Assembly: GCF_938029845.1 (NCBI RefSeq)
Contig: NZ_CALHGG010000139.1
Coordinates: 1 to 30,656, forward strand
Reading direction: 5' to 3'
DNA length: 30,656 nt
DNA from: an uncultured Capnocytophaga sp.
Lineage (GTDB): Bacteria; Bacteroidota; Bacteroidia; Flavobacteriales; Flavobacteriaceae
Shown: in pieces, positions 24,611-30,656 of the stretch
Layout: the number at the start of each line of letters is the position of its first letter
Position numbering within the stretch: the first letter of the stretch is position 1
Notes under the pieces: generated by a model
The model's database searches: none
Told to the model about the DNA's origin: nothing
The model's input: the letters and a program-made list of their open reading frames with translations, nothing else
Translations under genes and position numbers: made by a program

Positions 24611-24668
24611 CAGTGGTCAGACGTCAGAAGTCAGCCTATTGTGACTAACCTCTGACATCTGACCACTG
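24611..24668. repeat. Inverted repeat at the edge of the 28-bp array
   Basis: Arms 24611-24628 and 24651-24668 are complementary at 17 of 18 positions (CAGTGGTCAGACGTCAGA against TCTGACATCTGACCACTG), with a 22-base spacer. The right arm is the start of the first 28-bp repeat unit, so an inverted partial unit precedes the direct array. There is no T-tract, so it is not a typical terminator. Confidence 0.75.
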
Positions 24669-24807
24669 ATAACTGTCAACTGACGCCTGACCACTGATAA
24701 CTGGCATCTGACGCCTAACCACTGATAACTGGCATCTGACGCCTGACCACTGAAAACTGTCAACTGACGCCTGACCACTGAAAACTGGCGTCTGACTACT
24801 GAAAAAC
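24652..24807. repeat. 28-bp tandem array made of four heptamers
   Basis: Five full units of exactly 28 bp (starting 24652, 24680, 24708, 24736, 24764) and a partial sixth. Each unit is four 7-bp words beginning CTG: CTGACGC, CTGACCA, CTGATAA or CTGAAAA, and CTGGCAT or CTGTCAA. Units differ at a few positions, with the last word switching between two forms. There are no spacers, so it is not a CRISPR array. It runs up to the stop codon of the TonB-dependent receptor gene. Confidence 0.9.
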
Positions 24808-26933
24808 TAATATCTGTAAGTAAGATTTAGGTTGAAGTAACGACCATTACCACGAGCGTATTCGGCATCGCGGGCTACAAGCATGGAAGCAGGGGTATAA
24901 TACACCTTATCAGCGAGGTTCTCCACCCCTAAGCCCAAAGATAGATTCTTATTGAAGGTATAACCCGCACTGAGGGAGAAGAGATCTATAGGAGAGACTA
25001 CCCCTTCGCCTTCGGTATATACTCCTTTGTTATCTGGAGCAAAGCGATCACGGCTGCCTGTGTGTAGGTAGTTCACTTGAAGGTAACTCTTAGCGGTTGG
25101 GGTAACCCTTACATAAGCACTTGCCTTAGGCGCAGGAATGGAAGTACCACTCATATAGCCGTCCCATGGACCATCTCCGGTAGATTTCTTTTCTCCTTCA
25201 AAGGAGATAAAGCTACCACCAAGGGTAAGCCAATCGGTAGGGAAGATATCCGCATTGACCTCAAAGCCATATACCTTTTGTGGGCTTCTATCCACCACCC
25301 AGAAACCACTTACCGACTTGAGATCACTACCAAGTTTGGAATAGGTGTAGAAATAAGAGCCACTCAAGTGCACATATTTACCTATTTCGGAATAAGCCCC
25401 AATCTCATAATTATCCGTTTTGACAGGTTCAGTGTTGATCTTAGAAAGCACATCGGCCTTAGCAGCACGAAGGGTACGACCTAAGTCAAAGATAGAAAAT
25501 CCTTGAGAATAGGAGGCAAAAGGCTGGAAATATTTGATTTGGTTGTAAGCGATCCCTACATTGGGAGAGAGGTTGTTATAGGAGAGTTCCCCACCTTTTA
25601 CATAGACACGAGGATCGGTATTTTTAAGTCTAAGTACCTGATAATCTGGTACAGCTACATCTATATAATCATAACGTAGTCCTGCCTTGAGTACATAGTG
25701 GTTGAAGAAAGTCGTTTTGGTTTGCAAGAAAGGAGCTGAGTTGTAGGAAGTCAGTTCAGGCATCCAGTAACGCCCATCTACAAGGGGCTGACTGGTCTTA
25801 TCAATCAAGGCATCTATTCCATAGAGTAGTTGGGTAAAGATGTTTTCCCCAAAGAGCAATTTGGTAGTAAGTTGGGTACGAACCCCGTATTTCTCTCCTC
25901 TTACGGTTGCTTGTCCGCTAGAGCTTTCCCATCGTGGACTTTTGGCATTATGCTTGCGATAGTCGAAGATGGCGTACTGGTGTTGGGTAAAGGCGGAGAG
26001 TTCCAAGTCGGTATGGGCAAAGATATTATTGGAATTGAACTTCACGTAAACATTGTGATTGTAGCGCATCCCCTCATCCTGAGCAGCTGGATCCTTGCTA
26101 CCATAGACTCCAATACGAGGGCTCTGCAAATACTTTCCTCCAGAGGCAACCAAAGGAGTATGTTGCAAGCTCTGGTAAAAGTTATACATCGCCTCCACTT
26201 TGTTATCCTCATCAAACTGGTAACCAAGCTTTATAAGACCATTATAGGTACGTACATCGCCCAAACCATAGCGCGGAGAGATATACTCCCCTGATCCATC
26301 CACAGCTGAACCTGTCTGTGTAAAAGCTCCATCCAAAAGGTAAGAAAAACCCTTGTAGTTACCTGAGAATTGCTGATTGAAACGGTAGCCAAAGCCCCTG
26401 TTTTCCTTGAAAGAATCTCTGCCCGAAGCCCCTAAGGAAGTTTGCCCGCTGAAGGCTACCCCTTTAGGTGCTTTCTTGGTTACAATATTCATAATCCCAC
26501 CTATGGCTCCATTCCCATAAATAGCCGTAGAACCTTTCACTATCTCAATTCGCTCTACTGCCGCAGGGTCTATAGAGCGTATATCACGGTCGGTAGAGCG
26601 CAAGGGCGTAGATTGAGGAATCCCATCAATAAGCACTAAGAGTGCACGCCCGCGTAAGTTCTGATAGCGGTTGTTAGTCGTATTGGTAGAGAGTGCCATG
26701 GCTGGCTCAATCATTCCAATAAGGTGCGACATATCGGGCGCGATCTTAATAAACTGTTGCAGTTTCTTTTGGTCAATAATCGTCACATTCGCCACCGCAT
26801 CGGTTTTCTTTTCCTCTATACGATTGGCAGTGATTACTACCTCTTCCAGCCCTAAGGTATCACGCTCCATACTGAGCTGCTGTGCATAGCCCGTAAATGT
26901 TAAGCCTAAGGCCATAATTACCATTTTCTTCAT
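24807..26933 (-). CDS. TonB-dependent receptor, siderophore type
   Basis: A 708-residue outer-membrane receptor. It has a signal peptide (MKKMVIMALGLTFTGYAQ), a TonB box-like LEEVVITANRIEEKK (about 28-42) and a plug (about 43-155) with VTIIDQKKLQQF, RYQNLRGRALLVLIDGIP and DPAAVERIEIVKGSTAIYGNGAIGGIMNIVTKKA. The barrel ends in GVENLADKVYYTPASM...GRYFNLNLTYRY with an aromatic last residue. It has no carboxypeptidase-like extension, so it belongs to the classical iron/siderophore-like group and not to SusC. The ligand is unknown. It appears monocistronic. A 14-bp palindrome (TTATTT-AG-AAATAA) next to its -7 box could be an iron-responsive operator. The 28-bp repeat array begins at its stop codon. 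Confidence 0.92.
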   Translation of the reverse strand: MKKMVIMALGLTFTGYAQQLSMERDTLGLEEVVITANRIEEKKTDAVANVTIIDQKKLQQFIKIAPDMSHLIGMIEPAMALSTNTTNNRYQNLRGRALLVLIDGIPQSTPLRSTDRDIRSIDPAAVERIEIVKGSTAIYGNGAIGGIMNIVTKKAPKGVAFSGQTSLGASGRDSFKENRGFGYRFNQQFSGNYKGFSYLLDGAFTQTGSAVDGSGEYISPRYGLGDVRTYNGLIKLGYQFDEDNKVEAMYNFYQSLQHTPLVASGGKYLQSPRIGVYGSKDPAAQDEGMRYNHNVYVKFNSNNIFAHTDLELSAFTQHQYAIFDYRKHNAKSPRWESSSGQATVRGEKYGVRTQLTTKLLFGENIFTQLLYGIDALIDKTSQPLVDGRYWMPELTSYNSAPFLQTKTTFFNHYVLKAGLRYDYIDVAVPDYQVLRLKNTDPRVYVKGGELSYNNLSPNVGIAYNQIKYFQPFASYSQGFSIFDLGRTLRAAKADVLSKINTEPVKTDNYEIGAYSEIGKYVHLSGSYFYTYSKLGSDLKSVSGFWVVDRSPQKVYGFEVNADIFPTDWLTLGGSFISFEGEKKSTGDGPWDGYMSGTSIPAPKASAYVRVTPTAKSYLQVNYLHTGSRDRFAPDNKGVYTEGEGVVSPIDLFSLSAGYTFNKNLSLGLGVENLADKVYYTPASMLVARDAEYARGNGRYFNLNLTYRY

Positions 26934-26958
26934 ATAAATAATTTACATATTCAGGGTG

Positions 26959-26985
26959 CAAATATAATAAATTATTTAGAAATAA
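26959..26985 (-). promoter_or_regulatory. TonB receptor promoter with palindromic site
   Basis: A -7 box TATATTTG (26959-26966, minus) lies 25 bases before the start codon. Just upstream, in the -33/-7 spacer, is the perfect palindrome TTATTTAGAAATAA (26972-26985). No TTG -33 element is seen. An AT-rich palindrome at this place is compatible with a Fur-type operator, but it may also be chance in such AT-rich DNA. Confidence 0.5.
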
Positions 26986-26992
26986 AATAAAT

Positions 26993-27152
26993 TAATTTGT
27001 CAATTTGTCAATTTGTCAATTTGTCAATTTGTCAATTTGTCAATTTGTTGATTTGTCAATTTGTTGATTTGTTGATTTGTCAATTTGGCTCATTGTCTCA
27101 TTGTCTCATTGTCTCATTGTCTCATTGCCTCATTGTCTCATTGTCTCATTGT
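26993..27152. repeat. Octamer array, two blocks, at a stop codon
   Basis: Twenty 8-bp units in register. From right to left (the direction of transcription): eight CTCATTGT-type units, then twelve CAATTTGT-type units (with TGATTTGT variants). The stop codon of the gene at 27146-28036 lies inside the rightmost CTCATTGT unit. The array reaches almost to the promoter of the TonB receptor gene. Confidence 0.9.
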
Positions 27153-28036
27153 TTAATGGGTGAGTAGAAATAACGATGTTCATAGATAAGTTGGTATCCT
27201 CCTAAGGCTTTATGTCTGTATACTTTTTTAGAGAGAATGGCATTCTTAGGCTTCCGATTTTTATCATTTTGCATCCATTTGTCTAAAACCTCCTCATAGA
27301 GAATATCAGGGGCATAAGTATATACCCTCTTTTCTTCTTTTTTAAGTCCTATATTGGAATCTCTCAATTCATATAGTTCTAATTCATGGATATTTCCTAG
27401 ATCATCATAAGAGAGTTTTTGCTTGTCTTTATATCCATCTTTTCTCATAAACAGCATTTCTATAGCCTCCCCTTTTCTATTATACCTCACCTGAGGGACT
27501 ACTTTTTTCTTGTTGGTCATCTCTTGCATGGAGAAAAGAGGCCATTCTTCAGGAGGATCATAGCTAATACCGCCCCAACCTTTTTCAGTACTTTCTCTGC
27601 CCTCATTTCTTTTGAGATATAGCTTTCCATCTATATTTTCAAAATAGAAGGTTCTACGGGGTTGCCAGCCCCCATTTTTATTTTTATCATATATTCTCTG
27701 CTGAATTTCCGCTCCCCTATATACATAATGGATCATCTCGTGCTCGCGCCAGTCATCAATATCTCGGTCATACTTATAAACTATCCTACTTAACAAGCTA
27801 TCTTGCGGGCTATACTCACATACATACTTATACTTATCCCTCCATTTTCCTTTTATCTCATCTATCATGGTAACTGTCCTTGTCTTGGGGTCATAGGACT
27901 GATGGAAGGTCTTATATACATATTCTATTTTGTCAGAATAGAACTGGATTTGCTGAATACTATCCAATTGCCAGCGCTTCTGCTGTGCTTGTAAGGAGAA
28001 ACAAAGCAATAGAGAGATTATTGAAACTAGCTTCAT
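27146..28036 (-). CDS. Secreted YD-like protein of unknown function
   Basis: A 296-residue exported protein with a cleavable signal peptide (MKLVSIISLLLCFSLQAQ). The mature part is rich in Tyr, Lys and Arg with irregular YD-like strands (YKYDRDIDDWREHEMIHYVY, YNRKGEAIEML, YDDLGNIHELELYE, YAPDILYEEVLDKWMQ) and ends EHRYFYSPIKQ. It resembles, in a looser way, the YD-like secreted protein at 17963-18772. No catalytic motif is seen. It lies between two octamer arrays: one ends 14 bases upstream of its start and the other begins at its stop. I see no TAnnTTTG box in the short clean upstream part, so it may be co-transcribed with the DKNYY gene upstream through the array. Confidence 0.78.
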   Translation of the reverse strand: MKLVSIISLLLCFSLQAQQKRWQLDSIQQIQFYSDKIEYVYKTFHQSYDPKTRTVTMIDEIKGKWRDKYKYVCEYSPQDSLLSRIVYKYDRDIDDWREHEMIHYVYRGAEIQQRIYDKNKNGGWQPRRTFYFENIDGKLYLKRNEGRESTEKGWGGISYDPPEEWPLFSMQEMTNKKKVVPQVRYNRKGEAIEMLFMRKDGYKDKQKLSYDDLGNIHELELYELRDSNIGLKKEEKRVYTYAPDILYEEVLDKWMQNDKNRKPKNAILSKKVYRHKALGGYQLIYEHRYFYSPIKQ

Positions 28037-28043
28037 ATCAATT

Positions 28044-28267
28044 TAATTTGTCGATTTGTCAATTTGTCAATTTGCCGATTTGTCGATTTGTCAATTTGTC
28101 GATTTGCCGATTTGTTGATTTGCCGATTTGCCTAATTAGCTCATTGGCTCATCAGCTCATTGGCTCATTGACCAATTGACTCATTGACCAATTGACTCAT
28201 TGGCTCACTAGCTCATTGACTCATTGACTCATTGGCTCATCGACTCATCGGCTCATTGGTTAATTGT
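28044..28267. repeat. Octamer array, two blocks, entering a coding end
   Basis: About 28 units of 8 bp in one register. From right to left: about sixteen CTCATTGR-type units (with CCAATTGA, CTCATCGG and TTAATTGT variants), one mixed CTAATTAG, then eleven CRATTTGY-type units. It fills the whole gap between two co-directional genes. The rightmost three to four units lie inside the coding end of the DKNYY gene and encode its last residues and stop codon. The same block order occurs at 26993-27152. Confidence 0.9.
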
Positions 28268-29910
28268 CTAACTTGCTCATCGGTCAATGGACTCATCACC
28301 CCTTCGCCACCTAATTCGGCAAGCCAATAGCCCTGGGCATTCTTAAAGAGATAGAAATTAGTGGTAGGAGTTGAATCAAAACCACAGCCTTTCCAATACC
28401 CCACATAAATAGCCAAAAGCTCCACCTCCTTGTTTGGGAATAGCCTTGTGGTACCATAATAAAAATAGTCCTTATCTGCCAAAAAGCCATTGGGAGCCGC
28501 AGCTAAGGTAGGTGTATCATACCCCTGAACAACCCATAGCTTTTCTTTCTCTCCCCATCTGTCATAATAATACACTTTGTCCTTATCCTTATAGAAACCA
28601 CTGCCCAAACCTACAAAGGTATTGGCATCTGCCTTCTGAGGTGTTTGAGCAACGTATATCCTATTGTTAGCTTTGTACAAATTATATGCAAAGGTATCTT
28701 GTATTTCAGCCTTTTTATTCGTAGCATTATTCACCAAAAATAATTTCCCCTCTTTGAGATCTTTTACTTGTTTTGGGGTCAGATTAGGAAAATAGTCTTT
28801 TTCTCCGAAAGGATAAAAAGCCTGATTGAGATAGATTACATAGGCTCCCTTGTCAAAATCATAGAAAGTATTCTTTCCCAGCAGAGGAGGTTCTGTATAA
28901 TGAAAAGGCATTTTTTCCTTACCATTGTAATAAATACCTTTTTTATCGTATTTAAAATCTGATTTAGGAAGCATTCCAAAGGTAGGAGCATCGTAGTTTG
29001 TTTTGTAATCAGCCTCTGAATAGACCGTTTTCCCATCGGAGATATACTTACTATTTACTTGGTCAAAAACACGTATATTAGCAAAGTTTTTCTTTTCTAT
29101 AGGCGTCTTAGCTTTTCCATAGAATATATGATCTTTGTCCATAGCATAGTACCTTGAAAGGGGTCTAAGTGTCTTGGCATCAATACCCTCCACCTCTATC
29201 CACCTGAGTTCTTCACCTATAGCAAAAGTAGGCGTATATAGCACATATTCTGAGGTTTTAAAAAGTATATCGTTTATATTTTCTATTCTTTGTCCTTTGT
29301 AAGAGACAGGCTCTCCCCTATGGTAGGTGTTATTTTTATCAGAGATTAGTTCCAAATAATTATGTGTTCTCACAGAAGGGCTATGAGAACCTACTATCTT
29401 CTTTTCGTAATAATAGAGGTAGTTCTTATCCTTGAAATAACAACCATTAAAATACTTTACTGCCTCAAAGGAAGCTGGGTCAGCCACCTCTATTTCTTGG
29501 GTACCTAAAAAAGCCTTTTGGTTGGTACGCCATAGATAATCCTCCCCCTTATAGACGCCTCCTTCCCCTCTGGGGCGTTCCTTCTCCCCTACTACCTTAA
29601 ATCCTGTAGTATCAATAGGAAAGAAAACACCTTGGTAATAAATACCATTTTTATCCATCGCAAAGCCGTCTCTTTTGACCTGAAAAGAGGACATATCCGC
29701 AGAGAATTCACGGCGTGTATCATAGGTCTGGTATATCAGCCTATTGGGGTTTAGGATATATCCCTCTACATATCGGCAACCACTATTCCTCTTTTGCAGT
29801 GCTCCTAAGCTACTCACCTTAGTAATATCGGTAACTTGTAGGGGTTCTTTTTGGGCAAAAAGATAGAGGCTTGCACAAAAAGAACATAAAAATAATATAA
29901 AATGTCTCAT
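28237..29910 (-). CDS. DKNYY-repeat secreted protein
   Basis: A 557-residue exported protein with a signal peptide (MRHFILFLCSFCASLYLFAQ). The mature part contains many repeats of the DKNYY type, short beta-strand units with a D-K-[ND]-x-[IVY]-[FY]-Y core: MDKNGIYYQG, FKDKNYLYYYEKK, MDKDHIFYGK, YDKKGIYYNGK, YKDKDKVYYYD, LADKDYFYYG. The family occurs in many Bacteroidota and Proteobacteria, function unknown and probably protein-binding. The C-terminal about 80 residues (FLADKDYFYYGTTRLF...YLFKNAQGYWLAELGGEG) are nearly identical to the paralogue upstream, so the two arose by tandem duplication. The last residues (LTNEPMSR) differ from the paralogue and are written by the adjacent octamer repeats, suggesting that the array has replaced the original end. 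Confidence 0.87.
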   Translation of the reverse strand: MRHFILFLCSFCASLYLFAQKEPLQVTDITKVSSLGALQKRNSGCRYVEGYILNPNRLIYQTYDTRREFSADMSSFQVKRDGFAMDKNGIYYQGVFFPIDTTGFKVVGEKERPRGEGGVYKGEDYLWRTNQKAFLGTQEIEVADPASFEAVKYFNGCYFKDKNYLYYYEKKIVGSHSPSVRTHNYLELISDKNNTYHRGEPVSYKGQRIENINDILFKTSEYVLYTPTFAIGEELRWIEVEGIDAKTLRPLSRYYAMDKDHIFYGKAKTPIEKKNFANIRVFDQVNSKYISDGKTVYSEADYKTNYDAPTFGMLPKSDFKYDKKGIYYNGKEKMPFHYTEPPLLGKNTFYDFDKGAYVIYLNQAFYPFGEKDYFPNLTPKQVKDLKEGKLFLVNNATNKKAEIQDTFAYNLYKANNRIYVAQTPQKADANTFVGLGSGFYKDKDKVYYYDRWGEKEKLWVVQGYDTPTLAAAPNGFLADKDYFYYGTTRLFPNKEVELLAIYVGYWKGCGFDSTPTTNFYLFKNAQGYWLAELGGEGVMSPLTDEQVRQLTNEPMSR

Positions 29911-29914
29911 GATA

Positions 29915-29949
29915 GTTTTGAGTTTTGAGTTTTGAGTTTTGAGTTTCGA
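29915..29949. repeat. Heptamer array GTTTTGA x5
   Basis: Five 7-bp units (GTTTTGA four times, then GTTTCGA) nearly fill the 43-base gap between the two DKNYY genes. It starts 4 bases beyond the stop codon of the upstream one and ends 4 bases before the start of the downstream one. Confidence 0.88.
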
Positions 29950-29953
29950 GTTG

Positions 29954-30656
29954 CTATTGTTGGTTTAATAACTTACTGGCTTGCTCATTGGTCAATGGAC
30001 ACATTGCCCCTTCACCACCTAATTCGACCAACCAATACCCCTGGGCATTCTTAAAGAGGTAGAAATTAGTCTCAGGGGTGGGATCCATACCATCGCCTTT
30101 TTTTCGACGATACCCCTTATAAATAGCCAAAAGCTCCACGTCCTTGTTTTGGAACAGCCTTGTGGTATCATCATACCAATAATTTTTATCAGCTAAGAAA
30201 CCGTTGAAAACTGCCTTTAGAGAGGCGTTGTCATAGCCTTTTACAACTACATATCGGTGCTCACTCATCCAACCATATTCGTAATTATCATACCACTCCT
30301 TATAAAACAAATGATAAATCTGTCCGTTATGCCTCCAAAAAGAATAAGTAAGCTCCTCAAAGCCTGTGGTATCTATTTGCTTATTGTCTTGGGAAGGGAA
30401 TAATTCCCTTAAGGGTGTGTTTCCTTCTTTGAGCAACGCTAACTGCTGGGGGCTGAGGTGAGGTACATAGAGGCTATCTTCAGAAGTCTTATAATAAGCC
30501 TGATCCTCATAGACAAATAGGCGCTGATTATTCATATAGAAAAGGTTTTTCCCATACTCAGGGCGGTTTGTATAGCGAAAAGGTAGTTTATAGTCCCAAT
30601 CATACACCCCATTCTTATCATACTGATAGTAATAATGCCCTGGAACAATCCCAAAA
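29954..30656 (-). CDS. DKNYY-repeat protein, 5' end outside the window
   Basis: The 3' 233 codons of a second DKNYY protein. The frame is open to the right edge: the last visible codons read FGIVPGHYYYQYDKNGVYDWDYKLPF, which aligns with FGMLPKSDFKYDKKGIYYNGKEKMPF in the neighbour. The GTG inside this stretch is therefore an internal Val, not the start. Repeats such as YDKNGVYDW and FLADKNYWYDD are visible, and the end is YLFKNAQGYWLVELGGEGAMCPLTNEQASKLLNQQ. It is the tandem duplicate of the gene downstream and is probably transcribed with it, since only 43 bases of heptamer repeats separate them. Confidence 0.87.
   Translation of the reverse strand, partial: FGIVPGHYYYQYDKNGVYDWDYKLPFRYTNRPEYGKNLFYMNNQRLFVYEDQAYYKTSEDSLYVPHLSPQQLALLKEGNTPLRELFPSQDNKQIDTTGFEELTYSFWRHNGQIYHLFYKEWYDNYEYGWMSEHRYVVVKGYDNASLKAVFNGFLADKNYWYDDTTRLFQNKDVELLAIYKGYRRKKGDGMDPTPETNFYLFKNAQGYWLVELGGEGAMCPLTNEQASKLLNQQ

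Noticed and set aside
24652..24807. CRISPR array.
   Set aside because: The 28-bp units follow each other with no unique spacers, and no cas gene is present.
25077..26294. Two long plus-strand open frames (135 and 154 codons) within the TonB receptor.
   Set aside because: They are antisense to a well-supported receptor gene, with no recognisable protein features.
18940..26933. A polysaccharide utilisation locus.
   Set aside because: Only the SusC/SusD pair is present; the neighbouring TonB receptor lacks the SusC-type extension and no carbohydrate enzyme is seen.

Overview
This window is a moderately AT-rich chromosomal segment from a member of the Bacteroidota, class Flavobacteriia. Capnocytophaga is my best guess at genus, by inference rather than proof. 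The evidence is: promoters of the TTG-N19..21-TAnnTTTG type ahead of several genes, almost no Shine-Dalgarno sequences except at rpsU, a SusC/SusD pair, lipoproteins with acidic residues after the lipid cysteine, flavobacterial DUF6452/DUF6048 proteins, a lepB-WbqC pair and two DKNYY-repeat proteins.

Layout. (1) 1-2064 is a damaged accessory locus, all on the minus strand: a lipoprotein, a PAAR-like DUF4280 gene whose 3' end was cut by an IS1-family element, the 257-bp internally deleted IS1 itself, a 45-codon C-terminal remnant of an unknown protein, and a small lipoprotein gene overlapping that remnant. It looks like a broken secretion-effector/immunity module. (2) 2372-4081 has a Hen1-like RNA 3'-terminal 2'-O-methyltransferase transcribed divergently from rpsU; rpsU carries a very strong Shine-Dalgarno sequence. 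(3) 4099-8413 is housekeeping: DUF6452-DUF6048 (plus), then WbqC and signal peptidase I and the iron-sulfur repair protein Ric (minus), separated by hairpins including a perfect 54-bp palindrome. (4) 8718-17760 (minus) holds sucA under its own promoter, and upstream a probable operon pheT-recR-2-oxoacid dehydrogenase E2-lipid A type acyltransferase. The E2 has unusually long acidic/proline linkers. (5) 17963-30656 is mostly cell envelope: a secreted YD-like repeat protein (plus), then on minus a SusD/SusC pair, an unrecognised 197-aa ORF, a siderophore-type TonB-dependent receptor, a secreted YD-like protein and two tandem DKNYY paralogues, the last running off the right edge.

A signal that standard annotation would miss is a set of short tandem-repeat arrays in intergenic DNA. 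Units are strictly 7 bp (14.64, 17.84, 29.9 kb), 4 x 7 = 28 bp (24.65 kb) or 8 bp (23.6, 27.0, 28.1 kb). Five of the seven touch or lie within a few bases of the stop codon of the upstream minus-strand gene and run downstream. The two clean octamer arrays share the same two-block order. No tRNA, rRNA or CRISPR was seen, and there is no intact mobile element.
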